Assembly: GCF_002931055.1 (NCBI RefSeq)
Contig: NZ_PSXX01000007.1
Location: 124,001 to 188,000 of the forward strand
Direction: 5' to 3'
DNA: 64,000 nucleotides
Origin: Pseudoclavibacter sp. AY1H1
GTDB lineage: Bacteria; Actinomycetota; Actinomycetes; Actinomycetales; Microbacteriaceae
The first letter of the stretch is position 1; every line of letters starts with the position of its first letter. Under the pieces are notes generated by a model. It worked only from the letters and a program-made list of their open reading frames with translations. It was not told where the DNA came from and made no database searches. Below, piece by piece: positions 47,427-56,089 of the stretch. A program made the position numbers and the translations under genes.

Positions 47427-48524
47427 TCAGCTCCTCCCGACCTTGGTGTCGCCCGTGGCGAACTCGAGGGCGAGTGCGGACGCGAGGCGCTCCTGGTCGA
47501 GGTCGGAGGCGAACGCGCGCAGCTGGTGCCACAGCGGGTCGCCGCCGGAGAGGCGGACGACGAGCGCAGGAGCCCGGCGGAGGCCGACGGTCGTGACGTC
47601 GTGTCGCTCGGCGAGCGCCTCGACGCCGACCGCGAGGTCACGGACGGCGCGGGCGCCGAGAAGGACGGCCAATGGCTGCTCTGGCCTGCGTACGCCTGGG
47701 AGCCGCCCGGAGGAGCCAGCTCGCTCTTCGACCTCGCCGCAGGACAGGAGCGCGACGTTCACGCGTGCCCGCTCTGCCAGCGCCTGGAGGGTGTCGAGGA
47801 CTCGCGGATGCGCGGCGAGCGCACCGCCCGGCACGTTGGCGAGCGGGGAGAGCTCCGCGTCGCGGATCGGCACGGTGCCCCGCACGTGCTCGAGCAGTCC
47901 CGTCTTGGTCCGAGACGCTGCGAGGCTCACGGCCGCGCCGTCGTCACCGGATGCGTAGTGGCGCTCGGTGACGGGCATCTGCCGCCGCATCGACTCGGTG
48001 ACGGCAGCATGAGACCATCGCCCGGCGAGCGGTTCGACCACACCCCACCGTTCGAGCCCGGTCCCGCCGAGACCCGCGACGAGCTGGTCGGCGACACCAC
48101 CGATCAGGGTGCGCTCGTCGGCGCGGTCTCGCACGTACACGTCGAAGACGAACGAGGGGACGGTGTGCTCGCGAAGGCGAGAGAGCGTCGGGTGCGCTTC
48201 TGGCACTCGGTCGGCCCTTGGCGCCCAGAAGTCGCCGAAGCTGGAGATGCGTGTTCCCCGGAAGGCGTCGAACATCGCGCCCTCGAAGGAGACGGCCCAG
48301 TACCCGCCTGCGGCCTGGAACGCATCCGCAACGAAGGTGGAGACGTGCGCGTGGTCGGTGGTGACGAGAACGGGCCGGAGTCGTGCGGCGTGGGCGTCCA
48401 TGAGGAAGCGCTGCAACGGCCTGGAGAGCGTCACGCGCTCCGCCGACGCCCAGTAGACCGTGTAGCCGCCGCCGGCCCCGTCAGCACCTCGCTCGTCGGA
48501 GAGCGGGTCGATGAACGCGGTCAC
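47427..48524 (-). CDS. T7SS-linked protein, DUF6177-like
   Basis: 365 residues from GTG 48524, chosen for its AGGAGG site. Soluble with no signal peptide. Features: VYWASAERVTLSRPLQRFLMD, VLVTTDHAHVSTFVADAFQ, PRADRVPEAHPTLSRLREHT, and a C-terminal DPLWHQLRAFASDLDQERLA. I believe it belongs to the DUF6177 family that accompanies actinobacterial T7SS loci, but this is from memory. It is the first gene of the leftward toxin operon, divergent from the polyene cluster. Role unknown. Confidence 0.55.
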   Translation of the reverse strand: MTAFIDPLSDERGADGAGGGYTVYWASAERVTLSRPLQRFLMDAHAARLRPVLVTTDHAHVSTFVADAFQAAGGYWAVSFEGAMFDAFRGTRISSFGDFWAPRADRVPEAHPTLSRLREHTVPSFVFDVYVRDRADERTLIGGVADQLVAGLGGTGLERWGVVEPLAGRWSHAAVTESMRRQMPVTERHYASGDDGAAVSLAASRTKTGLLEHVRGTVPIRDAELSPLANVPGGALAAHPRVLDTLQALAERARVNVALLSCGEVEERAGSSGRLPGVRRPEQPLAVLLGARAVRDLAVGVEALAERHDVTTVGLRRAPALVVRLSGGDPLWHQLRAFASDLDQERLASALALEFATGDTKVGRS

Positions 48525-48752
48525 GCGGTCACCTCCTGGCAGGCTCTGGTCTTGCTGAGCTGGCACGGCACGTGGGACTGGTGCGGCACTTGGGAACCTC
48601 CGGGGCACTCGGACGAATCGCCAGATTATCTGCAGAACGGCGACACCCGAAGGGCAGTTCTCCCCTGCCGATCGACCGCCCCACGCAAACACCGCCACCG
48701 CCGCTCGGCCGCCCCGCACAGCGCGGCCTCCTCCACAGCCACGAAGCCGGGT

Positions 48753-48781
48753 TTGTTACTCGAGATTCTTCCTGCTAATGT
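48753..48781 (+). promoter_or_regulatory. Sigma70-like promoter of the polyene biosynthetic operon
   Basis: TTGTTA (48753-48758), 17-bp spacer, TAATGT (48776-48781), about 55 bp before the ACP start. It is one of the few AT-rich stretches in this region, which supports it. Just downstream is a dyad at 48789-48804 that could be an operator. Confidence 0.6.
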
Positions 48782-48788
48782 CCGAAGT

Positions 48789-48804
48789 GCTACTTAAACG
48801 TAGC
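48789..48804. promoter_or_regulatory. Small dyad, possible operator in ACP leader
   Basis: GCTAC-TTAAAC-GTAGC, a 5-bp inverted repeat just downstream of the predicted -10 of the polyene operon. A regulator bound here would block early transcription. No regulator gene for the cluster is in the window. Confidence 0.35.
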
Positions 48805-48835
48805 TTCCTGGGCGGCGGACAAGAAGGAATCCATC

Positions 48836-49135
48836 ATGGCGAACACTGACCTCGAGCGCGACATCATCGCGGCGATCGTTGCCCGGCTGGGCTTGGAGAT
48901 CGAAACGGCCGACATCGACGTCGACGCGCCGATCTTCGCCGCCCTGGCCGAGGGAACCGACTTCGAGGAGAGCTCACTTAACCTCGATTCCATCGATATC
49001 CTCGAGGTCGTCCTCGCCCTCGGCAGCGCGTTCGACGTGGAGCTGCCGGACGACCAGCCTGAGATCTTCGGCTCCGTGCGAGCCATCGCCGCCTATATCC
49101 GCGAGCCGCGTCCCCTCGACGCGAGCACGTCCTAG
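48836..49135 (+). CDS. Acyl carrier protein of polyene/type II PKS cluster
   Basis: 99 residues, ACP fold: helix I (LERDIIAAIVARLGLE), the phosphopantetheine serine in SSLNLDSIDILEVVLAL (S52, DSI instead of the common DSL), helix III near LPDDQPEIFGSV. The serine should be activated by the Sfp-type transferase encoded at 52380. It carries the growing chain for the KS, KR and DH of this cluster. GAAGGA ribosome site; first gene of the operon. Confidence 0.93.
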   Translation: MANTDLERDIIAAIVARLGLEIETADIDVDAPIFAALAEGTDFEESSLNLDSIDILEVVLALGSAFDVELPDDQPEIFGSVRAIAAYIREPRPLDASTS

Positions 49136-49163
49136 CCTGCGTCGCCCGACGACTGGTCCGGCA

Positions 49164-50378
49164 GTGCGCATCCTCATCACCGGCGTCGGGCTGCTCAGCC
49201 CGATCGGCAACAGCTTCACGGAATTCAGCGACTCGCTTCGGAACGGCGACTCAGGTTTCGCGCCGATCACGGCCTTCGACACCACCGAGTTCCCCTACGA
49301 CCGAGGCGCGATCATCAGCGAGGCGCCCGACGCGTTCGAGGCGTTCGTCGCGAACCGACCAGGATGGGAGACGGCCCAGCACTACGGAGCATTCTGCGCG
49401 AGCCGCGCCCTCGCAGACGCCGGCCTGTCCTCCGAAGATCTCGACCCGTTTCGCACTGCGGTGGTCGTCGCCTCGTCGAACGCCGGCGTCGAGACCAACC
49501 AGGCATACGCGGAGCAGTCGCTGGCGGGAACTCTCGAGACGGGGGCGACCATCGTGCGGACGCCGGGGACCGTCGCGGCGTCGATACGATCCGAGTTCGG
49601 GCTCCGCGGCCCCCAGGCATCCGTGTCGACAGCCTGTGCCGCAGGAAGCAACTCCGTCGGACTCGCCTGCGACCTCATCGCCGCCGGGCACGCCGACCTG
49701 GCGCTCGCCGGCGGCGCCGAACCGTTCTCGATGCTCTCCTACTCCGGTTTCACGCTGCTCAAGTCGTTGACGCACGACGCGCTCCGGCCGTTCGATGAGC
49801 TCCGAGACGGCACCGGGCTCGGCGAGGCCGCCTGCATGTTCGTGCTCGAGTCCGAGGCGTCGGCCCTCGCACGAGGCGCGAGCGTCTACGGCGAGGTCGC
49901 AGGGTACGGGCTCTCCGACGACGCGCACCACGCGACGGCTCCCGACCCGAGCGGACGAGGGGCGGAGCTCGCGATCCGACAGTGCCTCGAGCAGGCGGGC
50001 GTGCTGCCCGCCGACGTCGACTACGTCAACGCGCACGGCACAGGCACGCGGTACAACGACGTCATGGAGCTGACCGCGCTGCGGAGCGTCTTCGGCGACG
50101 GGCTCCGCGCCATCCCCGTGAGCTCGACGAAGCCGCTGCACGGCCACACGCTCAGCTGCGCGGGCAGCATCGAGCTGCTCGCCTGCCTCGCCGCGATGGA
50201 CGGCGACTTCGTACCGGGGAACTTCGGCCTCCGAGAGGCCATGAGCGGCTTCGAAGACCTCGAGCTGCCGACGCGCACCCTCGAGGATCACCGCGTGGAC
50301 GTCGCCATCTCCACCTCGTTCGGCTTCGGCGGCAACAACACCTGCATCGCCGTGCGCAGCTTCCGGCCGCCGGCATGA
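49164..50378 (+). CDS. Beta-ketoacyl-ACP synthase (KS), catalytically complete
   Basis: 404 residues from GTG 49164. FabF-like thiolase fold with the full Cys-His-His set: C158 in VSTACAAGS, H291 in VNAHGTGTRYND and H328 in STKPLHGHT (K323 also present). This is the extending subunit of a type II PKS; it should pair with the degenerate KS encoded at 56086. KS/CLF pairs of this kind elongate highly reduced polyene chains in aryl-polyene and HR-type II PKS systems. It ends by overlapping the next gene (ATGA). Confidence 0.93.
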   Translation: MRILITGVGLLSPIGNSFTEFSDSLRNGDSGFAPITAFDTTEFPYDRGAIISEAPDAFEAFVANRPGWETAQHYGAFCASRALADAGLSSEDLDPFRTAVVVASSNAGVETNQAYAEQSLAGTLETGATIVRTPGTVAASIRSEFGLRGPQASVSTACAAGSNSVGLACDLIAAGHADLALAGGAEPFSMLSYSGFTLLKSLTHDALRPFDELRDGTGLGEAACMFVLESEASALARGASVYGEVAGYGLSDDAHHATAPDPSGRGAELAIRQCLEQAGVLPADVDYVNAHGTGTRYNDVMELTALRSVFGDGLRAIPVSSTKPLHGHTLSCAGSIELLACLAAMDGDFVPGNFGLREAMSGFEDLELPTRTLEDHRVDVAISTSFGFGGNNTCIAVRSFRPPA

Positions 50379-51328
50379 TGGCCCACGTTCAGCCGGTGGG
50401 CTCCGCCGTCGCGGCCTCCGAGATCAGCGCCTCCGAGATCAGGGCCTCCGAGATCGCAGAGGTCGCGCACCCCGTCATCGCACCAGCACAGCTCGTCTTC
50501 GGCCACCTCGGCATCGAGATCGAGCCAGTGGCGGTCTGCGCCATGGCCTCCACGTTCCGCTACGTCCGGCCCATCGCCGACGGTCGAGACGAGTTCGGTG
50601 GGCTGGAGGCCGCCTTCGACCTGTTCGAAGCCGCGGGGTTCAACTGCGAGCAGTTCCGCACCGCAGACAGCGCGCAGTTCCTCGAAGCCGCACGGCGCGA
50701 GCATGCGCTGACGGAGCGACGCTGGCGAGCGGCGCCCATGTACGCCATCCACCCGGAGACGGATCCCGCGACGGGTTCGAGGGTCCTCCTCCCCGTCGCA
50801 CTCAGCGAGTTCGACACCGCGTCGGTCCGCGTCACGTCGATCTACGCCGACCGCTCGCTCAGCTACCGCGAGCTGAGCAGCGCGTCCCTGACGTCCTGGG
50901 GGTACGCCGCGCCGGTCCCCTCCCTCAGGGCGATCATCGCGCCGAGCCGATTCTCGTTCGCACGGCGGGCCGCGCGTTCCCTCGGCCTCGCGCTCCAGCG
51001 CATGCGGGTCGCGGAGGACGGGCTGTCCATGCTGTCGGACTGGCTGGCCACGCGCCCCAGCCGGGGCGACGTCGCCGCCTACCGCCACCGACTCCGCGCG
51101 GTCTCCTGCGGCGACAGCAGCTACGGGCGCACGCGCCTCGTCGACGCCCTCGACACCTACGGCGGTGCCAACGCGCACGACGCCACGAGGCTGGGTTTCC
51201 TTCGGTCCGCTGGACTGCACCGGGCATTCCTCGACGGTGACGACACCGCGCTCACCGCGATCGTCGCGGTCGAACGAGCCGCCCTCGAGACGGTCCGCGT
51301 CTGGCGAGCAGCGGAGACCGAGTCGTGA
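50375..51328 (+). CDS. Unknown protein, possibly BtrH-like, in polyene cluster
   Basis: 317 residues from ATG 50375 (overlaps KS stop). The N-terminus has a short repeat (ASEISASEIRASEIAEV). VAVCAMASTFRYV (C55) is followed much later by VALSEFDTASVRVTSIYADR and LSYRELSSASLTSW, which resemble the central and C-terminal parts of the BtrH_N/DUF4872 protein encoded next to it. I infer a divergent tandem paralogue, possibly an acyltransferase or its partner. The alternative is a lineage-specific helper. No catalytic triad can be assigned with confidence. Confidence 0.5.
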   Translation: MMAHVQPVGSAVAASEISASEIRASEIAEVAHPVIAPAQLVFGHLGIEIEPVAVCAMASTFRYVRPIADGRDEFGGLEAAFDLFEAAGFNCEQFRTADSAQFLEAARREHALTERRWRAAPMYAIHPETDPATGSRVLLPVALSEFDTASVRVTSIYADRSLSYRELSSASLTSWGYAAPVPSLRAIIAPSRFSFARRAARSLGLALQRMRVAEDGLSMLSDWLATRPSRGDVAAYRHRLRAVSCGDSSYGRTRLVDALDTYGGANAHDATRLGFLRSAGLHRAFLDGDDTALTAIVAVERAALETVRVWRAAETES

Positions 51329-52383
51329 ACCTCACCGCGCGCACGACGTGGCCCGAGACCTACCGCCGCGGGTCGCACTGCTTCTCCACCATGCTCTCGA
51401 ACGTCTTCCAGGGCACCGGGTTCGACCTCGACGAGGGGCTCTGCTTCGTCATCGGCGGCGGTTTCGGGTTCCTCTTCCACCGTGAGGAGAGCAACGTCTA
51501 CGTCAACGCGCGCATGCACGACCTCGAGCACTTCTTCGCGCGGCGCACGGGCTCGCGCATCGAGTTCCTCTCGCATCCGGACGCGCACACGATGACCGAG
51601 CGCGCACGGGAATGGTCGGAGCAGGGGCTCCTCCCCTACCTGTACTGCGAGGCGCGCGAGCTCCCGAGCTTCGCGGGCGTCCTCCCCTGGGACGAGGTCC
51701 ATGCGTTCGGCGAGCACGCGCTTCCCGTCAGGGCCGTCCTGCCGAACGGCGACCTGATCTGCAACGACTACCTCTGGTCGACACCGGTCGAGGTGTCCGC
51801 CGCGAGCGCGGCGGCCGCGGCCTCGATGCCGAGCGATGGGTCCCTGCTCATGGCGGCGCCGGCGCGGAAGTTCGCCGTCGGGCGAATCGTTCCGCCGAGG
51901 CTCGTCCCCGACCTCGACGAGGTGCTGATCGTCTCCCTCGCGGAGAGCGCCGAGCTGTTCCTCAACCCCGCCAACAACACGCAGGGAGAACGGGCGCTGA
52001 AGGCACTCGAACGCGAGCTGTCCTCCATGCCCGACGTGCTCACGACCCAGCAGATGCGGGGAGAGCTGCTGTCGATCTCGACCATGCTCGAGAAGATCGG
52101 GACCGGCGGCGGCGCCGGTCGGCACCTCTTCTCACGTGGGCTGCGCGCAAGCGCGCGGCACCTCGGACACGGCGACCTCGACCCGATCGCCGATAAGTAC
52201 GCGAGCCTCGGACGAGGGTGGCGCGCGTTCGCGAGGGCACTCCGCGCACATGCCGGGGCCGAAGACCCGAGAGACGGCTGGGGTGACCTCGTCTCTCGGA
52301 TGCGCGAACTGCGCCGCGCGGAACTCGAGGCCGTCTCCCGGCTCTCATCGCTCGCCGACTGCCTCCTCCGAGGCACCTCGTGA
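51325..52383 (+). CDS. BtrH_N/DUF4872-type acyltransferase-like protein
   Basis: 352 residues from GTG 51325. The N-terminal RRGSHCFSTMLSNVF (C19), GLCFVIGGGFGFLF, EHALPVRAVL (H131) and NDYLWSTPVEV (D148) fit the papain-like BtrH_N fold with a Cys-His-Asp triad. The rest matches the helical DUF4872-type region (GLRASARHLG, WGDLVSRMRELRRAELEAV). BtrH, the founding member, moves an acyl group from an ACP to an amine of an aminoglycoside. By analogy this protein may release the polyene chain from the ACP onto an amine or other acceptor. GTGA overlaps on both sides. Confidence 0.72.
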   Translation: MNLTARTTWPETYRRGSHCFSTMLSNVFQGTGFDLDEGLCFVIGGGFGFLFHREESNVYVNARMHDLEHFFARRTGSRIEFLSHPDAHTMTERAREWSEQGLLPYLYCEARELPSFAGVLPWDEVHAFGEHALPVRAVLPNGDLICNDYLWSTPVEVSAASAAAAASMPSDGSLLMAAPARKFAVGRIVPPRLVPDLDEVLIVSLAESAELFLNPANNTQGERALKALERELSSMPDVLTTQQMRGELLSISTMLEKIGTGGGAGRHLFSRGLRASARHLGHGDLDPIADKYASLGRGWRAFARALRAHAGAEDPRDGWGDLVSRMRELRRAELEAVSRLSSLADCLLRGTS

Positions 52384-53006
52384 TCGCGGTCAGCTGGCTG
52401 GACCGGGCGGAGATACGACGCGCAGCGGCGCCGACCGGTGGCTGGCAGCTGCGCCGAGCCGCGGGCCGTGCACTCCTGACCGAGACCCTCGCGGAGTTCG
52501 GCGTGCACGACGCGCGGGTGACCAGGCGGTCTCCCGAGAAGCCCCGGCTCGAGACGAGCGGGCTCCACTTCTCGACGTCGCACTCGGGCGAGCTGTCCGT
52601 CTGCGCGGTCGCCCGCGAGCCCATCGGCATCGACCTCGAAGCCGTCGGCTCACCCAGAGAGCACCGGCTGCACCGTGAGCTGCCGTCGCTGCGGTCGGGG
52701 TTCTTCACCCCCGCAGAACGCCGAGAGATCGCGACGTCACCGGCTCGGCTGCTCGAGATCTTCGTCCTCAAGGAGTCCTGGGGCAAGCGCGCAGGGCGCG
52801 GACTCGGCATCGGGTTCGGGGCTTTCGACGAAGCCGCACTGCGCGCGTCTCACCCGGATGTCGAGTTCACGCGCCTCACCATCCCTGGTGCCGTCTGCAT
52901 CCTGGCCCACCCCGTGGGCAGCGAGATCACGGTCCTCCGGCGCACCCCGACCGCTATCCAGCTCGCCGCCGCGGCAGCCACCGATCGAAAGGAACGAGCC
53001 GCATGA
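52380..53006 (+). CDS. Sfp-type 4'-phosphopantetheinyl transferase
   Basis: 208 residues from GTG 52380. Motifs: LHFSTSHSGELSVCAVA, IGIDLEAV (D85, E87 bind Mg2+), and FVLKESWGKRAGRGLG (E132, K131/K136), the classical PPTase signatures. It converts the apo-ACP of this cluster to the holo form using CoA. Its presence inside the operon signals a self-contained secondary-metabolite pathway. It follows the BtrH-like gene by overlap and is itself overlapped by the permease. Confidence 0.92.
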   Translation: MIAVSWLDRAEIRRAAAPTGGWQLRRAAGRALLTETLAEFGVHDARVTRRSPEKPRLETSGLHFSTSHSGELSVCAVAREPIGIDLEAVGSPREHRLHRELPSLRSGFFTPAERREIATSPARLLEIFVLKESWGKRAGRGLGIGFGAFDEAALRASHPDVEFTRLTIPGAVCILAHPVGSEITVLRRTPTAIQLAAAAATDRKERAA

Positions 53007-54193
53007 TCAGACTGGCGCTGCACGACGTCGTCCACTACCGGCGCGAAGCAGCAGGCGTGGTGAGCCAGGTTGCCATCGGCATCGCGCTCTTCGTCATCGC
53101 TCTGTTCTTCGTCGGCTCCATCGGTCAGAACGCCGACCGGCTCGTCTTCGGGAGCGTCGGGGCGACGTGGCTCGTCGAGCCGAGCGCCGACAGCGGCGGC
53201 GCCCTCAGCTTCGACGCAGCGACCGCGGAGCGCTTCTCGTCCGCGAGCGACGCGGAATCCGTGCGGCCCCGGCTGCAGCTCACCGCGAACGTCTCGAACC
53301 CGAACGGCTCGAGCGCACGCCCCGAGAGCGCATCGGTGAGCCTCATCGGCGCCGATCTCTCCGCGGAACCGCAGCTCGCCGAGAACCTCGGACTCCCACC
53401 GGAGCGCATCGGCACGCAGCACATCGAACTCCATGAGAAGACCGCGAGCCGCCTCGGGGTCACGGCGGGAGACGAGGTCAGCATCTCCGTTGCCGGCACC
53501 GAGATCACCTACACCGTCGACGACGTCGTCACCCCAGACACCCCGAGCTTCGTCATGGAGAGCTGGGCGATCGTCGACCGAGACAGCCTCGCCGAGCGTG
53601 TGCACGGCGACCCGGACAGCGTCAACGCGATCCTCGTCGACGCCGCTGACGACGAGTCGGCGCGAGTCGAGATCACAACCGCCGCCGCCGCGCTGGGCAC
53701 CCCGACCACGGTGTCCTCCTGGTCGGAGACGAGCTGGTCGGCTCTCATGCTCGGCCCGAAGATCTGGGGCATCCTCCTGGTGTCCGTCTTCACGTTCACC
53801 TACGTCGTCATCTGCATCGGCCTCACCTCGCTCATCTACTCGGCCATGCTCTCCCGCGTCGGCGATCTCGCCGTGCTGAAAGCCGTCGGAACGCGCGGCG
53901 GGACGCTGCGACGGATGTACCTCGCGGAGGTGGTCGCCCAGTTCATCGTCGGATACGCGATCGGCGCCCTCCTCGCCATCGCCACGGTGGCCGTCGTGAA
54001 CCTCCTTGAGGTCTCCTCCACCGACTCGGCCTTCGCGTTCGCCGTGGGGTCGACGAGGCTCCACCTCGACCCGAGCTGGTGGGCGTTCGCCGCCCCCTTC
54101 GCCATCGGCCTCACGTTGACCGTGGCAGTGCTCTGGTTCCCGGTCCATGGGGTGTCGAAGCAGCCCGCGCTCACCTTGCTGGAGCTCCGATGA
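53003..54193 (+). CDS. FtsX/MacB-type ABC permease (cluster exporter, subunit 1)
   Basis: 396 residues. Four membrane helices with the FtsX pattern: one at residues 20-40, a large extracytoplasmic domain of about 200 residues (SFDAATAERFS to VSSWSETSW), then three helices (ILLVSVFTFTYVVICIGLTS, VAQFIVGYAIGALLAIATV, FAAPFAIGLTLTVAVLWF). Probably pairs with the MacB/LolD-like ATPase at 58393 and with the second FtsX-like permease at 59755 to move a hydrophobic product. Confidence 0.88.
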   Translation: MIRLALHDVVHYRREAAGVVSQVAIGIALFVIALFFVGSIGQNADRLVFGSVGATWLVEPSADSGGALSFDAATAERFSSASDAESVRPRLQLTANVSNPNGSSARPESASVSLIGADLSAEPQLAENLGLPPERIGTQHIELHEKTASRLGVTAGDEVSISVAGTEITYTVDDVVTPDTPSFVMESWAIVDRDSLAERVHGDPDSVNAILVDAADDESARVEITTAAAALGTPTTVSSWSETSWSALMLGPKIWGILLVSVFTFTYVVICIGLTSLIYSAMLSRVGDLAVLKAVGTRGGTLRRMYLAEVVAQFIVGYAIGALLAIATVAVVNLLEVSSTDSAFAFAVGSTRLHLDPSWWAFAAPFAIGLTLTVAVLWFPVHGVSKQPALTLLELR

Positions 54194-54663
54194 GCGGCCG
54201 CAGCGTGAACGAGACCCGGTTCTCCGTGCGCTTCAGCGAGACCGACATGGCCGGCGTCTTCCACCACAGCAACCTGTTCACCTGGTTCGAGGTCGGACGC
54301 TTCGCGCTCATCGACGAGCTCACCCGCGGCGGGAGCCTGCTCGAACTCGAGGGGGACACGCTCTTCGTCCCCGTCACCAAGACGCGAGTCTCGTTCCTCG
54401 GCCTCGGACGCTTCGGCGACGAGCTCCGCCTCGAGACCTTCCTGAAGCCGCAGGCGACCACGAAGCTCGTCTTCTACTACCGCCTCACTCAAGTGCGCGA
54501 CGGCAGCCCCGTGGCGATCGGCATGACCGAGCACGTCGTGCTCCGCGGCAACAACCGGTTCCTCTTCAGGTGGCCGGAGTCGACGAGGCACCGCATGGAC
54601 AGCTTCTTCGCGGAGCACCCGCACGCGGTCACCGACGGAAAGGAATTCGATGCCAGGCTCTGA
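54190..54663 (+). CDS. Hotdog-fold thioesterase (4HBT type)
   Basis: 157 residues from ATG 54190 (ATGA overlap). The motif FSETDMAGVFHHSNLFTWFEVGR matches the 4-hydroxybenzoyl-CoA thioesterase family, with Asp in SETDMAG as the likely catalytic residue, and TKTRVSFLGLGRFGDELRLE as the hotdog strand. In polyene clusters such enzymes act as editing or releasing thioesterases on ACP/CoA thioesters. The next gene starts inside its last 14 bp. Confidence 0.85.
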   Translation: MSGRSVNETRFSVRFSETDMAGVFHHSNLFTWFEVGRFALIDELTRGGSLLELEGDTLFVPVTKTRVSFLGLGRFGDELRLETFLKPQATTKLVFYYRLTQVRDGSPVAIGMTEHVVLRGNNRFLFRWPESTRHRMDSFFAEHPHAVTDGKEFDARL

Positions 54664-56089
54664 ATGCATCGTCGTCGGCAGCGGCATGGCCGGCCTCGTC
54701 GCGGCGGCCCGCCTCACGGCGCACGGTTACCACGTCACCGTCCTCGAGCAGCGCGAACAGGCCGGCGGCTACTTCGGGGGGTTCCGGAACGACGCCGGCG
54801 ACCACTTCGACCTCGCCGTCTCGCACCTGCTCGGCGGCCACCCCGGAGGGGCCCTCCACACCCTGCTCCACGAGCTCGACATCGAGCACGCCGTGCACCT
54901 CGAACCCGTCGACATCGCCGACGTCATGGTCATCGGCGATCGACGCATCACCCTGCCGACCGGTCTCGACCGGCTCCAGACGAGCCTCGGAGTCCAGTTC
55001 CCGGAGTCCACGGACGACCTGGCGGCGTTCTTCGGCTTCATGCGCCAGTTCCTCGGCGACGACGGCGGCTCCGAGGACAAGGGCCGGTTCATGATGCGGA
55101 ACTACCGGCGGGGTTTCGAGGAGTTCTGCACGGCCACCGTCGCCGACCCGCTGCTGCGCACGGCGCTTGCCATGCGCATCCAGTGCGACGAGTCGTCGCT
55201 CATGATCATGGCCGGGTTCTTCACCGAGTGCTACGCGAAGGGGATGGTCTCCCTCCGAGGAGGCATGCGCACGCTCGTCGACGCCCTGGTCGGGTACATC
55301 ACCGAGTCGGGCGGCGAGGTGCTGCTCGGCGCGGAGGTCACCGCCATCCTCGCCGCCGACGGAGTCGCGCATGGCGTGCGGCTCGCGGACGGCTCGACGA
55401 GAGCAGGGGACGTCGTCCTCTACAACGGCGACGTCTTCGCGCTCGAGACGATGCTGGCCGAGCACGGAGGCACGGGCATCGCCGTCGAGGGGCGACGACG
55501 TGGGCACTCCTCGCTGAGCCTGTTCCTCACGCTCGAGGGCGCCGACCTCTCACGGTTCGCGGGCGCCGCCCGCCACTACCTCACGGACACCGACGACGTG
55601 TTCGAGACCTATCGGGTGCTCGAGACCGGCAGGCTGCCGCACCACCCGGTGATCAAGCTGCACTTCCCGAGCCGCATCGACCCCTCCCTGGCGGCACCGG
55701 GCCGAGACCTCCTGCGCGTGGAGGTCGACATGTACCACGACGAGGAAGCCCACGACGAGGCCTTCTACGACGAGTACGCGCAGGTCGTCGAAGCTCTCGT
55801 CGCGAGGCGCCTGGTGCCAGAGCTGCGCGAGCACTGCGTCTACCGCAGGGTCGTGACCCCGCTCGACTACCTGCGCTGGTTCGGGCACCGAGGCGGATCG
55901 GCGACGGGCTGGGCCCACGACGTCGACAACTACCTGGTGCGCCGGATCAGCCAGCGCACCGGCCTGCAGAACACCTTCATCACCGGCCAGTGGGGCGAGT
56001 ACGGATCGGGCCTCCCGCAGCTGATCGCATCCGCTGCGAGATCCATCTCCCTCGCAGAGAACTGGCTGAGAAAGCGAGCACAGCAATGA
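54650..56089 (+). CDS. Phytoene-desaturase-like FAD oxidoreductase/isomerase
   Basis: 479 residues. N-terminal Rossmann FAD motif CIVVGSGMAGLVAAARL followed by VLEQREQAGGYFGGF, then RGGMRTLVDALVGYITESGG. The C-terminal amine-oxidase-like part ends with NTFITGQWGEYGSGLPQL. CrtI/CrtD-like proteins desaturate or isomerise conjugated polyenes; related phytoene-dehydrogenase-like proteins occur in cinnamoyl-type II PKS clusters such as skyllamycin. No crtB or crtE genes are nearby, so it is probably tailored to the polyketide chain rather than a carotenoid. It overlaps the thioesterase by 14 bp and the CLF gene by ATGA. Confidence 0.85.
   Translation: MPGSECIVVGSGMAGLVAAARLTAHGYHVTVLEQREQAGGYFGGFRNDAGDHFDLAVSHLLGGHPGGALHTLLHELDIEHAVHLEPVDIADVMVIGDRRITLPTGLDRLQTSLGVQFPESTDDLAAFFGFMRQFLGDDGGSEDKGRFMMRNYRRGFEEFCTATVADPLLRTALAMRIQCDESSLMIMAGFFTECYAKGMVSLRGGMRTLVDALVGYITESGGEVLLGAEVTAILAADGVAHGVRLADGSTRAGDVVLYNGDVFALETMLAEHGGTGIAVEGRRRGHSSLSLFLTLEGADLSRFAGAARHYLTDTDDVFETYRVLETGRLPHHPVIKLHFPSRIDPSLAAPGRDLLRVEVDMYHDEEAHDEAFYDEYAQVVEALVARRLVPELREHCVYRRVVTPLDYLRWFGHRGGSATGWAHDVDNYLVRRISQRTGLQNTFITGQWGEYGSGLPQLIASAARSISLAENWLRKRAQQ

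Larger units (their letters stand above)
48525..48835. other. 311-bp divergent intergenic region between T7SS and polyene operons
   Basis: Holds the promoter regions of both flanking operons. On the + strand a good -35/-10 pair lies at 48753-48781 and a dyad at 48789-48804. The rest is GC-rich with no coding signal. No promoter for the leftward operon could be identified with confidence. Confidence 0.5.
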
